From Hydractinia symbiolongicarpus (lineage: Eukaryota; Cnidaria; Hydrozoa; Anthoathecata; Hydractiniidae): 64,000 nt of DNA. Positions 10,430 to 24,058 of this stretch are shown here, piece after piece. Each line of letters begins with the position of its first letter. Positions within the stretch are counted from its first letter, which is position 1. The notes below the pieces were generated by a model. It was not told the DNA's origin. It made no database searches and worked only from the letters and a program-made list of their open reading frames with translations. The stretch covers positions 9,176,001 through 9,240,000 of the forward strand of contig NC_079877.1 in the NCBI RefSeq assembly GCF_029227915.1, read 5' to 3'. The translations under genes and the position numbers were made by a program.

Positions 10430-11537
10430 ATGAGGAAATATCAGATTTACGTGATTTGTTTTGTTGTTTTGGCTTTTGCCGCTGCCACAGGTATTTTAAT
10501 GCTTCTTCATTGCAATTGCCGTCAATGTTTCGTCGCAATAATAAAAAAATTGCATTTGTTCTTAATTTTTCAGCTACAAGAGTTTGCAGCAACAGAAATA
10601 TCTTGTGCTCTGTGGTTAGATCAACTAGTTGTTCAAAGAAAATCGTTTCCAGTCATTGCCCAAGGCTTTGCAACACATGTGGAGGTAATACGGCTTCTTA
10701 CACTTGAGGGGGTTGTCATTGCATTTTAGTTGTGAATCTACCTAATTTGTTTCGTAATAGCAAAATGTCGAAACATAAAGGCGTCAATGCGCGTTGATTG
10801 TGGCTACCATGGAATTAGTCCGTTGGATTGCTTGAGAAAGGGATGTTGTTATGGCGAATTAAAGGTGGCTGGCCCGTGGTGTTATCATCGAAAAGGTAAA
10901 TTTTCGACTATGTTTTCGGCATTAACACTGACAATTTGGGCCACTAATTATTTCTCAAAATACTCTAGCAAACTGTCCCATGATTGAAGCAAACAAACGT
11001 GAAGATTGTGGTTACCCTGGGATAAGCAAATCAGATTGCGTCAAAAAAGGATGCTGTTACAACGCGATCAAGGAAAAGGGACCGTGGTGTTATTACAGGC
11101 AAGGTAAGTTGTTCCGCTCTTACTGATTAGGTATTTTGAAAGCATTGTGTACTCTTCCATCCGTAATTTTAGAAAAATGCCGGAAAATAGCAGCAACAAG
11201 ACGTCATGATTGTGGTTATCCAGGCATAACGAAGCGGGCATGCGAAAAGAAAGGCTGTTGTTATAGTGAATTGCTAAACCAAAGTGGACCGTGGTGCTAC
11301 CACCGCCTAGGTAAGCATAGAAGTACGCTCTCCACATTCGTCGCAAAATAACATAATGCGCGATCCTTAAAGTTTTTACTGCTGGTTTGTGTTGAATTTT
11401 CGTTAGAAAAATGTCTGCGCAAAGCAACAGAACGTGACGACTGCGGCTATCCTGGTATAACAGAATTCGAATGCATGAAAAGAGGTTGCTGCTATAATTC
11501 ATTGCCCGGTCGTGGGCCATGGTGTTATTACCGATGA
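10430..11537 (+). CDS. Secreted ShKT-like / four-trefoil protein, copy 4
   Basis: Exons 10430-10490, 10574-10684, 10761-10895, 10969-11103, 11173-11310, 11407-11537. The protein is unchanged. It is the first copy with the second haplotype: T at the intron-1 marker (10550), and GAA (11246) and CGC (11306) in exon 5, both synonymous. Confidence 0.86.
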
Positions 11538-11684
11538 GGTAAAAGTCGCGAACACTTTTGTAAGCAAGTCATTTCGGGCCACGAGCTTAATATGTACTTC
11601 CTTTCGTTTAGATACGAGGACCTTGGGAAGATTATATGCGAACTTTAGTGTACTCATTGTTGTAAAAATATGTTGTCAAATAAA

Positions 11685-13559
11685 TACCTCTAATATATGA
11701 ACTTTTCCTTCCCAATAAGATCCAGTAGGAGATGAATGATTTGACTGCCAATTTTTTTTTTGTCATGTCGCTGCAGCCAACCACATTTGAATTATTGCAT
11801 AGGGTGCCTTGAGTGTCCGTATTTGCTGAAAGGAGTAGTAAGCGTTATTTAGTAAAGCCTGAAATCTTCTGGCGCCGCCATACCCAGAATCGCAATGCAA
11901 CCGTGCAAGCGTAGCGTGAGCATTTCTATCCAAGGCGTTATTAACCGACTATTGCCGTTTTTTGCTACTTTGTCAACTTGGCAATTCTGTCTCATTCGGA
12001 GCCACAATTTTGATAGTCAAAAATGTCAGGGCGGATACGGAAAGCATAAATCTAAATACAAAAAGGCTACTTTTGCGGGCGTTATTAATACAACATAAAA
12101 TAACTTGTCTATCTGTACCGAGAAAGTTTATGCGAGGTCAAAAGCATAGACCGAACATGCGAGGTCGCTACGCTGACCGAGAGTAATATTTCTCGTAAGA
12201 TGACAAGGTTGTAAAAAAAATAGAGAACTTTCCATTTGAGTTTTATTGTTTCAATTTTTCAAATACATGTTTATCACATAAATTCGACGTTGTTTTGCTT
12301 GTTTTTCATTGTGCTGTTAATGTTTTTAAAAGCATTTTCTTTTATCTGCGACACCGAACGTGGAACATGTTTTTCTGATTCTGACGGAGTGAATCGTGAT
12401 TTAGGATTTACTGCAACTTCATTTTTCAGTGTGGATGTGTTTGGCTATTTTTTCCAATGTTATTTGTATGCATTTATAGTTATTAATATGTATGTTACAA
12501 GGTCAAAAATTGCACCGGGCTGTATGAAGCTCGTCGTTGAGGCTTTTACCCAATCAGTGCTGTGGATTTCCCGTATATACTGATTTAAAATAGCTATCAG
12601 TAAATAATACTGTATAAGGCCCGCTAGTGCCGTTTATAACCAAGCCGTTATCGAGGGTATATAAATGACAGCGCAGGGGCATTAATGAAAAGTCATGGGA
12701 TAAAAATACTTAACGTCCAATTGAAGCAGTGACGTTAAACGCACGTATTTCATTTCGACTACTCATATCCAGCATTGTTCTTAATAAGAAATGTTAATAG
12801 CATGTTAAACAGGGAAACGTATCCCTAGTTGTCAAAACAGGGTTACGTTGACGTAAATTTTGAAGCATATTAGAAAATTCTTTTTTTTTATCTCTTCATC
12901 CCTGACAAAAAAGGCGCACGATGCAGCGCGTATTGGTACTTAAATCCGCAAAATCGACCGTGTCTTGTGTGAATGGACACCTTCTAGATGTGATGTAGTA
13001 CGCAACAAAAATAGTTTCTACATGTGAGTTATCTAAAACAACAAGACATTGTCAGAACGTCGTATAATGAACAATCCAATGATCTAGGATTGGCAACGCA
13101 TCCTTCTGATGGAATTTAGCTCTTTTGTTTCATATTCATTGAAATTGAAGGGAATATCACCTTCACCGCGAAAGAACGATCTCTTGAAAGTATAACACGC
13201 ATGTATGATTGGGAATTGTTGGTTTGGTCACCGAAGACAAGAATAACTCGTGTGTGATTCGTTTGCACCCTAGTCCTACACCACTCCGATAAAAACCTTC
13301 CGTTTATTCAACAATCAACAATGATCTTCATAGACCGTGTCAACATATTTCAAAGCGAAACCCACAAGAGTTTAAACGGTGAATGCTACATGCACAATAT
13401 CTTCCCCGGAGGCGAATTTACGTTGTAATTTGTAAACGGCCATCTTGATTATAAGCACTCATTAATTACAGTAATTAGAGAGAAAAGAGCGTATAAAGAA
13501 GGCTTTAACATGAATTGGACTAATACGATTCGCGCACCGACGAAATAAGAGCCGGAATC
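11685..13559 (+). other. Intergenic spacer 4, three private or shared substitutions
   Basis: Same content as spacer 1 except C to T at 11756 (lengthening a T tract), C to A at 12767 (shared only with spacer 7, at 22158) and G to T at 13263. No gene seen. Confidence 0.75.
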
Positions 13560-14667
13560 ATGAGGAAATATCAGATTTACGTGATTTGTTTTGTTGTTTT
13601 GGCTTTTGCCGCTGCCACAGGTATTTTAATGCTTCTTCATTGCAATTGCCGTCAATGTTTCGTCGCAATAATAAAAAAATTGCATTTGTTCTTAATTTTT
13701 CAGCTACAAGAGTTTGCAGCAACAGAAATATCTTGTGCTCTGTGGTTAGATCAACTAGTTGTTCAAAGAAAATCGTTTCCAGTCATTGCCCAAGGCTTTG
13801 CAACACATGTGGAGGTAATACGGCTTCTTACACTTGAGGGGGTTGTCATTGCATTTTAGTTGTGAATCTACCTAATTTGTTTCGTAATAGCAAAATGTCG
13901 AAACATAAAGGCGTCAATGCGCGTTGATTGTGGCTACCATGGAATTAGTCCGTTGGATTGCTTGAGAAAGGGATGTTGTTATGGCGAATTAAAGGTGGCT
14001 GGCCCGTGGTGTTATCATCGAAAAGGTAAATTTTCGACTATGTTTTCGGCATTAACACTGACAATTTGGGCCACTAATTATTTCTCAAAATACTCTAGCA
14101 AACTGTCCCATGATTGAAGCAAACAAACGTGAAGATTGTGGTTACCCTGGGATAAGCAAATCAGATTGCGTCAAAAAAGGATGCTGTTACAACGCGATCA
14201 AGGAAAAGGGACCGTGGTGTTATTACAGGCAAGGTAAGTTGTTCCGCTCTTACTGATTAGGTATTTTGAAAGCATTGTGTACTCTTCCATCCGTAATTTT
14301 AGAAAAATGCCGGAAAATAGCAGCAACAAGACGTCATGATTGTGGTTATCCAGGCATAACGAAGCGGGCATGCGAGAAGAAAGGCTGTTGTTATAGTGAA
14401 TTGCTAAACCAAAGTGGACCGTGGTGCTACCACCGACTAGGTAAGCATAGAAGTACGCTCTCCACATTCGTCGCAAAATAACATAATGCGCGATCCTTAA
14501 AGTTTTTACTGCTGGTTTGTGTTGAATTTTCGTTAGAAAAATGTCTGCGCAAAGCAACAGAACGTGACGACTGCGGCTATCCTGGTATAACAGAATTCGA
14601 ATGCATGAAAAGAGGTTGCTGCTATAATTCATTGCCCGGTCGTGGGCCATGGTGTTATTACCGATGA
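13560..14667 (+). CDS. Secreted ShKT-like / four-trefoil protein, copy 5
   Basis: Exons 13560-13620, 13704-13814, 13891-14025, 14099-14233, 14303-14440, 14537-14667. The protein is unchanged. It pairs T at the intron-1 marker (13680) with GAG/CGA in exon 5, a recombinant-looking combination. Confidence 0.86.
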
Positions 14668-16689
14668 GGTAAAAGTCGCGAACACTTTTGTAAGCAAGTC
14701 ATTTCGGGCCACGAGCTTAATATGTACTTCCTTTCGTTTAGATACGAGGACCTTGGGAAGATTATATGCGAACTTTAGTGTACTCATTGTTGTAAAAATA
14801 TGTTGTCAAATAAATACCTCTAATATATGAACTTTTCCTTCCCAATAAGATCCAGTAGGAGATGAATGATTTGACTGCCAATTTTCTTTTTGTCATGTCG
14901 CTGCAGCCAACCACATTTGAATTATTGCATAGGGTGCCTTGAGTGTCCGTATTTGCTGAAAGGAGTAGTAAGCGTTATTTAGTAAAGCCTGAAATCTTCT
15001 GGCGCCGCCATACCCAGAATCGCAATGCAACCGTGCAAGCGTAGCGTGAGCATTTCTATCCAAGGCGTTATTAACCGACTATTGCCGTTTTTTGCTACTT
15101 TGTCAACTTGGCAATTCTGTCTCATTCGGAGCCACAATTTTGATAGTCAAAAATGTCAGGGCGGATACGGAAAGCATAAATCTAAATACAAAAAGGCTAC
15201 TTTTGCGGGCGTTATTAATACAACATAAAATAACTTGTCTATCTGTACCGAGAAAGTTTATGCGAGGTCAAAAGCATAGACCGAACATGCGAGGTCGCTA
15301 CGCTGACCGAGAGTAATATTTCTCGTAAGATGACAAGGTTGTAAAAAAAATAGAGAACTTTCCATTTGAGTTTTATTGTTTCAATTTTTCAAATACATGT
15401 TTATCACATAAATTCGACGTTGTTTTGCTTGTTTTTCATTGTGCTGTTAATGTTTTTAAAAGCATTTTCTTTTATCTGCGACACCGAACGTGGAACATGT
15501 TTTTCTGATTCTGACGGAGTGAATCGTGATTTAGGATTTACTGCAACTTCATTTTTCAGTGTGGATGTGTTTGGCTATTTTTTCCAATGTTATTTGTATG
15601 CATTTATAGTTATTAATATGTATGTTACAAGGTCAAAAATTGCACCGGGCTGTATGAAGCTCGTCGTTGAGGCTTTTACCCAATCAGTGCTGTGGATTTC
15701 CCGTATATACTGATTTAAAATAGCTATCAGTAAATAATACTGTATAAGGCCCGCTAGTGCCGTTTATAACCAAGCCGTTATCGAGGGTATATAAATGACA
15801 GCGCAGGGGCATTAATGAAAAGTCATGGGATAAAAATACTTAACGTCCAATTGAAGCAGTGACGTTAAACGCACGTATTTCATTTCGACTACTCATCTCC
15901 AGCATTGTTCTTAATAAGAAATGTTAATAGCATGTTAAACAGGGAAACGTATCCCTAGTTGTCAAAACAGGGTTACGTTGACGTAAATTTTGAAGCATAT
16001 TAGAAAATTCTTTTTTTTTATCTCTTCATCCCTGACAAAAAAGGCGCACGATGCAGCGCGTATTGGTACTTAAATCCGCAAAATCGACCGTGTCTTGTGT
16101 GAATGGACACCTTCTAGATGTGATGTAGTACGCAACAAAAATAGTTTCTACATGTGAGTTATCTAAAACAACAAGACATTGTCAGAACGTCGTATAATGA
16201 ACAATCCAATGATCTAGGATTGGCAACGCATCCTTCTGATGGAATTTAGCTCTTTTGTTTCATATTCATTGAAATTGAAGGGAATATCACCTTCACCGCG
16301 AAAGAACGATCTCTTGAAAGTATAACACGCATGTATGATTGGGAATTGTTGGTTTGGTCACCGAAGACAAGAATAACTCGTGTGTGATTCGTGTGCACCC
16401 TAGTCCTACACCACTCCGATAAAAACCTTCCGTTTATTCAACAATCAACAATGATCTTCATAGACCGTGTCAACATATTTCAAAGCGAAACCCACAAGAG
16501 TTTAAACGGTGAATGCTACATGCACAATATCTTCCCCGGAGGCGAATTTACGTTGTAATTTGTAAACGGCCATCTTGATTATAAGCACTCATTAATTACA
16601 GTAATTAGAGAGAAAAGAGCGTATAAAGAAGGCTTTAACATGAATTGGACTAATACGATTCGCGCACCGACGAAATAAGAGCCGGAATC

Positions 16690-17797
16690 ATGAGGAAATA
16701 TCAGATTTACGTGATTTGTTTTGTTGTTTTGGCTTTTGCCGCTGCCACAGGTATTTTAATGCTTCTTCATTGCAATTGCCGTCAATGTTTCGTCGCAATA
16801 ATAAAAAAAATGCATTTGTTCTTAATTTTTCAGCTACAAGAGTTTGCAGCAACAGAAATATCTTGTGCTCTGTGGTTAGATCAACTAGTTGTTCAAAGAA
16901 AATCGTTTCCAGTCATTGCCCAAGGCTTTGCAACACATGTGGAGGTAATACGGCTTCTTACACTTGAGGGGGTTGTCATTGCATTTTAGTTGTGAATCTA
17001 CCTAATTTGTTTCGTAATAGCAAAATGTCGAAACATAAAGGCGTCAATGCGCGTTGATTGTGGCTACCATGGAATTAGTCCGTTGGATTGCTTGAGAAAG
17101 GGATGTTGTTATGGCGAATTAAAGGTGGCTGGCCCGTGGTGTTATCATCGAAAAGGTAAATTTTCGACTATGTTTTCGGCATTAACACTGACAATTTGGG
17201 CCACTAATTATTTCTCAAAATACTCTAGCAAACTGTCCCATGATTGAAGCAAACAAACGTGAAGATTGTGGTTACCCTGGGATAAGCAAATCAGATTGCG
17301 TCAAAAAAGGATGCTGTTACAACGCGATCAAGGAAAAGGGACCGTGGTGTTATTACAGGCAAGGTAAGTTGTTCCGCTCTTACTGATTAGGTATTTTGAA
17401 AGCATTGTGTACTCTTCCATCCGTAATTTTAGAAAAATGCCGGAAAATAGCAGCAACAAGACGTCATGATTGTGGTTATCCAGGCATAACGAAGCGGGCA
17501 TGCGAGAAGAAAGGCTGTTGTTATAGTGAATTGCTAAACCAAAGTGGACCGTGGTGCTACCACCGACTAGGTAAGCACAGAAGTACGCTCTCCACATTCG
17601 TCGCAAAATAACATAATGCGCGATCCTTAAAGTTTTTACTGCTGGTTTGTGTTGAATTTTCGTTAGAAAAATGTCTGCGCAAAGCAACAGAACGTGACGA
17701 CTGCGGCTATCCTGGTATAACAGAATTCGAATGCATGAAAAGAGGTTGCTGCTATAATTCATTGCCCGGTCGTGGGCCATGGTGTTATTACCGATGA
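16690..17797 (+). CDS. Secreted ShKT-like / four-trefoil protein, copy 6
   Basis: Exons 16690-16750, 16834-16944, 17021-17155, 17229-17363, 17433-17570, 17667-17797. The protein is unchanged. The haplotype is like copy 3 (A at 16810, GAG/CGA). A private T to C at 17578 lies at the eighth base of intron 5 and should not affect the donor core. Confidence 0.86.
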
Positions 17798-17944
17798 GGT
17801 AAAAGTCGCGAACACTTTTGTAAGCAAGTCATTTCGGGCCACGAGCTTAATATGTACTTCCTTTCGTTTAGATACGAGGACCTTGGGAAGATTATATGCG
17901 AACTTTAGTGTACTCATTGTTGTAAAAATATGTTGTCAAATAAA

Positions 17945-19820
17945 TACCTCTAATATATGAACTTTTCCTTCCCAATAAGATCCAGTAGGAGATGAATGAT
18001 TTGACTGCCAATTTTCTTTTTGTCATGTCGCTGCAGCCAACCACATTTGAATTATTGCATAGGGTGCCTTGAGTGTCCGTATTTGCTGAAAGGAGTAGTA
18101 AGCGTTATTTAGTAAAGCCTGAAATCTTCTGGCGCCGCCATACCCAGAATCGCAATGCAACCGTGCAAGCGTAGCGTGAGCATTTCTATCCAAGGCGTTA
18201 TTAACCGACTATTGCCGTTTTTTGCTACTTTGTCAACTTGGCAATTCTGTCTCATTCGGAGCCACAATTTTGATAGTCAAAAATGTCAGGGCGGATACGG
18301 AAAGCATAAATCTAAATACAAAAAGGCTACTTTTGCGGGCGTTATTAATACAACATAAAATAACTTGTCTATCTGTACCGAGAAAGTTTATGCGAGGTCA
18401 AAAGCATAGACCGAACATGCGAGGTCGCTACGCTGACCGAGAGTAATATTTCTCGTAAGATGACAAGGTTGTAAAAAAAATAGAGAACTTTCCATTTGAG
18501 TTTTATTGTTTCAATTTTTCAAATACATGTTTATCACATAAATTCGACGTTGTTTTGCTTGTTTTTCATTGTGCTGTTAATGTTTTTAAAAGCATTTTCT
18601 TTTATCTGCGACACCGAACGTGGAACATGTTTTTCTGATTCTGACGGAGTGAATCGTGATTTAGGATTTACTGCAACTTCATTTTTCAGTGTGGATGTGT
18701 TTGGCTATTTTTTCCAATGTTATTTGTATGCATTTATAGTTATTAATATGTATGTTACAAGGTCAAAAATTGCACCGGGCTGTATGAAGCTCGTCGTTGA
18801 GGCTTTTACCCAATCAGTGCTGTGGATTTCCCGTATATACTGATTTAAAATAGCTATCAGTAAATAATACTGTATAAGGCCCGCTAGTGCCGTTTATAAC
18901 CAAGCCGTTATCGAGGGTATATAAATGACAGCGCAGGGGCATTAATGAAAAGTCATGGGATAAAAATACTTAACGTCCAATTGAAGCAGTGACGTTAAAC
19001 GCACGTATTTCATTTCGACTACTCATCTCCAGCATTGTTCTTAATAAGAAATGTTAATAGCATGTTAAACAGGGAAACGTATCCCTAGTTGTCAAAACAG
19101 GGTTACGTTGACGTAAATTTTGAAGCATATTAGAAAATTCTTTTTTTTTTATCTCTTCATCCCTGACAAAAAAGGCGCACGATGCAGCGCGTATTGGTAC
19201 TTAAATCCGCAAAATCGACCGTGTCTTGTGTGAATGGACACCTTCTAGATGTGATGTAGTACGCAACAAAAATAGTTTCTACATGTGAGTTATCTAAAAC
19301 AACAAGACATTGTCAGAACGTCGTATAATGAACAATCCAATGATCTAGGATTGGCAACGCATCCTTCTGATGGAATTTAGCTCTTTTGTTTCATATTCAT
19401 TGAAATTGAAGGGAATATCACCTTCACCGCGAAAGAACGATCTCTTGAAAGTATAACACGCATGTATGATTGGGAATTGTTGGTTTGGTCACCGAAGACA
19501 AGAATAACTCGTGTGTGATTCGTGTGCACCCTAGTCCTACACCACTCCGATAAAAACCTTCCGTTTATTCAACAATCAACAATGATCTTCATAGACCGTG
19601 TCAACATATTTCAAAGCGAAACCCACAAGAGTTTAAACGGTGAATGCTACATGCACAATATCTTCCCCGGAGGCGAATTTACGTTGTAATTTGTAAACGG
19701 CCATCTTGATTATAAGCACTCATTAATTACAGTAATTAGAGAGAAAAGAGCGTATAAAGAAGGCTTTAACATGAATTGGACTAATACGATTCGCGCACCG
19801 ACGAAATAAGAGCCGGAATC
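17945..19820 (+). other. Intergenic spacer 6, 1-base insertion
   Basis: Same content as spacer 1, but the T9 tract is T10 at 19141-19150, giving a 3131-base unit. This could be real slippage or a homopolymer sequencing error. No gene seen. Confidence 0.7.
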
Positions 19821-20928
19821 ATGAGGAAATATCAGATTTACGTGATTTGTTTTGTTGTTTTGGCTTTTGCCGCTGCCACAGGTATTTTAATGCTTCTTCA
19901 TTGCAATTGCCGTCAATGTTTCGTCGCAATAATAAAAAAATTGCATTTGTTCTTAATTTTTCAGCTACAAGAGTTTGCAGCAACAGAAATATCTTGTGCT
20001 CTGTGGTTAGATCAACTAGTTGTTCAAAGAAAATCGTTTCCAGTCATTGCCCAAGGCTTTGCAACACATGTGGAGGTAATACGGCTTCTTACACTTGAGG
20101 GGGTTGTCATTGCATTTTAGTTGTGAATCTACCTAATTTGTTTCGTAATAGCAAAATGTCGAAACATAAAGGCGTCAATGCGCGTTGATTGTGGCTACCA
20201 TGGAATTAGTCCGTTGGATTGCTTGAGAAAGGGATGTTGTTATGGCGAATTAAAGGTGGCTGGCCCGTGGTGTTATCATCGAAAAGGTAAATTTTCGACT
20301 ATGTTTTCGGCATTAACACTGACAATTTGGGCCACTAATTATTTCTCAAAATACTCTAGCAAACTGTCCCATGATTGAAGCAAACAAACATGAAGATTGT
20401 GGTTACCCTGGGATAAGCAAATCAGATTGCGTCAAAAAAGGATGCTGTTACAACGCGATCAAGGAAAAGGGACCGTGGTGTTATTACAGGCAAGGTAAGT
20501 TGTTCCGCTCTTACTGATTAGGTATTTTGAAAGCATTGTGTACTCTTCCATCCGTAATTTTAGAAAAATGCCGGAAAATAGCAGCAACAAGACGTCATGA
20601 TTGTGGTTATCCAGGCATAACGAAGCGGGCATGCGAAAAGAAAGGCTGTTGTTATAGTGAATTGCTAAACCAAAGTGGACCGTGGTGCTACCACCGCCTA
20701 GGTAAGCATAGAAGTACGCTCTCCACATTCGTCGCAAAATAACATAATGCGCGATCCTTAAAGTTTTTACTGCTGGTTTGTGTTGAATTTTCGTTAGAAA
20801 AATGTCTGCGCAAAGCAACAGAACGTGACGACTGCGGCTATCCTGGTATAACAGAATTCGAATGCATGAAAAGAGGTTGCTGCTATAATTCATTGCCCGG
20901 TCGTGGGCCATGGTGTTATTACCGATGA
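19821..20928 (+). CDS. Secreted ShKT-like / four-trefoil protein, copy 7 (Arg113His)
   Basis: Exons 19821-19881, 19965-20075, 20152-20286, 20360-20494, 20564-20701, 20798-20928. G to A at 20390 changes CGT to CAT, replacing Arg113, the Arg two residues before the Asp-Cys-Gly of trefoil 2. That Arg is strongly conserved in the trefoil family, so this domain may be weakened. The six cysteines remain. Haplotype T, GAA, CGC. Confidence 0.85.
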
Positions 20929-21075
20929 GGTAAAAGTCGCGAACACTTTTGTAAGCAAGTCATTTCGGGCCACGAGCTTAATATGTACTTCCTTTCGTTT
21001 AGATACGAGGACCTTGGGAAGATTATATGCGAACTTTAGTGTACTCATTGTTGTAAAAATATGTTGTCAAATAAA

Positions 21076-22950
21076 TACCTCTAATATATGAACTTTTCCT
21101 TCCCAATAAGATCCAGTAGGAGATGAATGATTTGACTGCCAATTTTCTTTTTGTCATGTCGCTGCAGCCAACCACATTTGAATTATTGCATAGGGTGCCT
21201 TGAGTGTCCGTATTTGCTGAAAGGAGTAGTAAGCGTTATTTAGTAAAGCCTGAAATCTTCTGGCGCCGCCATACCCAGAATCGCAATGCAACCGTGCAAG
21301 CGTAGCGTGAGCATTTCTATCCAAGGCGTTATTAACCGACTATTGCCGTTTTTTGCTACTTTGTCAACTTGGCAATTCTGTCTCATTCGGAGCCACAATT
21401 TTGATAGTCAAAAATGTCAGGGCGGATACGGAAAGCATAAATCTAAATACAAAAAGGCTACTTTTGCGGGCGTTATTAATACAACATAAAATAACTTGTC
21501 TATCTGTACCGAGAAAGTTTATGCGAGGTCAAAAGCATAGACCGAACATGCGAGGTCGCTACGCTGACCGAGAGTAATATTTCTCGTAAGATGACAAGGT
21601 TGTAAAAAAAATAGAGAACTTTCCATTTGAGTTTTATTGTTTCAATTTTTCAAATACATGTTTATCACATAAATTCGACGTTGTTTTGCTTGTTTTTCAT
21701 TGTGCTGTTAATGTTTTTAAAAGCATTTTCTTTTATCTGCGACACCGAACGTGGAACATGTTTTTCTGATTCTGACGGAGTGAATCGTGATTTAGGATTT
21801 ACTGCAACTTCATTTTTCAGTGTGGATGTGTTTGGCTATTTTTTCCAATGTTATTTGTATGCATTTATAGTTATTAATATGTATGTTACAAGGTCAAAAA
21901 TTGCACCGGGCTGTATGAAGCTCGTCGTTGAGGCTTTTACCCAATCAGTGCTGTGGATTTCCCGTATATACTGATTTAAAATAGCTATCAGTAAATAATA
22001 CTGTATAAGGCCCGCTAGTGCCGTTTATAACCAAGCCGTTATCGAGGGTATATAAATGACAGCGCAGGGGCATTAATGAAAAGTCATGGGATAAAAATAC
22101 TTAACGTCCAATTGAAGCAGTGACGTTAAACGCACGTATTTCATTTCGACTACTCATATCCAGCATTGTTCTTAATAAGAAATGTTAATAGCATGTTAAA
22201 CAGGGAAACGTATCCCTAGTTGTCAAAACAGGGTTACGTTGACGTAAATTTTGAAGCATATTAGAAAATTCTTTTTTTTTATCTCTTTATCCCTGACAAA
22301 AAAGGCGCACGATGCAGCGCGTATTGGTACTTAAATCCGCAAAATCGACCGTGTCTTGTGTGAATGGACACCTTCTAGATGTGATGTAGTACGCAACAAA
22401 AATAGTTTCTACATGTGAGTTATCTAAAACAACAAGACATTGTCAGAACGTCGTATAATGAACAATCCAATGATCTAGGATTGGCAACGCATCCTTCTGA
22501 TGGAATTTAGCTCTTTTGTTTCATATTCATTGAAATTGAAGGGAATATCACCTTCACCGCGAAAGAACGATCTCTTGAAAGTATAACACGCATGTATGAT
22601 TGGGAATTGTTGGTTTGGTCACCGAAGACAAGAATAACTCGTGTGTGATTCGTGTGCACCCTAGTCCTACACCACTCCGATAAAAACCTTCCGTTTATTC
22701 AACAATCAACAATGATCTTCATAGACCGTGTCAACATATTTCAAAGCGAAACCCACAAGAGTTTAAACGGTGAATGCTACATGCACAATATCTTCCCCGG
22801 AGGCGAATTTACGTTGTAATTTGTAAACGGCCATCTTGATTATAAGCACTCATTAATTACAGTAATTAGAGAGAAAAGAGCGTATAAAGAAGGCTTTAAC
22901 ATGAATTGGACTAATACGATTCGCGCACCGACGAAATAAGAGCCGGAATC
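21076..22950 (+). other. Intergenic spacer 7, two substitutions
   Basis: Same content as spacer 1 except C to A at 22158 (shared only with spacer 4) and C to T at 22288 (private). No gene seen. Confidence 0.75.
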
Positions 22951-24058
22951 ATGAGGAAATATCAGATTTACGTGATTTGTTTTGTTGTTTTGGCTTTTGC
23001 CGCTGCCACAGGTATTTTAATGCTTCTTCATTGCAATTGCCGTCAATGTTTCGTCGCAATAATAAAAAAATTGCATTTGTTCTTAATTTTTCAGCTACAA
23101 GAGTTTGCAGCAACAGAAATATCTTGTGCTCTGTGGTTAGATCAACTAGTTGTTCAAAGAAAATCGTTTCCAGTCATTGCCCAAGGCTTTGCAACACATG
23201 TGGAGGTAATACGGCTTCTTACACTTGAGGGGGTTGTCATTGCATTTTAGTTGTGAATCTACCTAATTTGTTTCGTAATAGCAAAATGTCGAAACATAAA
23301 GGCGTCAATGCGCGTTGATTGTGGCTACCATTGAATTAGTCCGTTGGATTGCTTGAGAAAGGGATGTTGTTATGGCGAATTAAAGGTGGCTGGCCCGTGG
23401 TGTTATCATCGAAAAGGTAAATTTTCGACTATGTTTTCGGCATTAACACTGACAATTTGGGCCACTAATTATTTCTCAAAATACTCTAGCAAACTGTCCC
23501 ATGATTGAAGCAAACAAACGTGAAGATTGTGGTTACCCTGGGATAAGCAAATCAGATTGCGTCAAAAAAGGATGCTGTTACAACGCGATCAAGGAAAAGG
23601 GACCGTGGTGTTATTACAGGCAAGGTAAGTTGTTCCGCTCTTACTGATTAGGTATTTTGAAAGCATTGTGTACTCTTCCATCCGTAATTTTAGAAAAATG
23701 CCGGAAAATAGCAGCAACAAGACGTCATGATTGTGGTTATCCAGGCATAACGAAGCGGGCATGCGAGAAGAAAGGCTGTTGTTATAGTGAATTGCTAAAC
23801 CAAAGTGGACCGTGGTGCTACCACCGACTAGGTAAGCATAGAAGTACGCTCTCCACATTCGTCGCAAAATAACATAATGCGCGATCCTTAAAGTTTTTAC
23901 TGCTGGTTTGTGTTGAATTTTCGTTAGAAAAATGTCTGCGCAAAGCAACAGAACGTGACGACTGCGGCTATCCTGGTATAACAGAATTCGAATGCATGAA
24001 AAGAGGTTGCTGCTATAATTCATTGCCCGGTCGTGGGCCATGGTGTTATTACCGATGA
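22951..24058 (+). pseudogene. ShKT-like / four-trefoil gene copy 8, nonsense mutation in trefoil 1
   Basis: Exon positions by homology: 22951-23011, 23095-23205, 23282-23416, 23490-23624, 23694-23831, 23928-24058. G to T at 23332 turns the Gly75 codon into TGA (23332-23334), inside trefoil 1 just after Cys71. A product would keep the signal peptide and ShKT-like domain but only two cysteines of trefoil 1 and none of trefoils 2-4. Three coding introns follow the premature stop, so the mRNA would probably be degraded. Everything else in the copy, including splice sites, promoter and poly(A) signal, is intact, so the break is recent. Confidence 0.85.
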
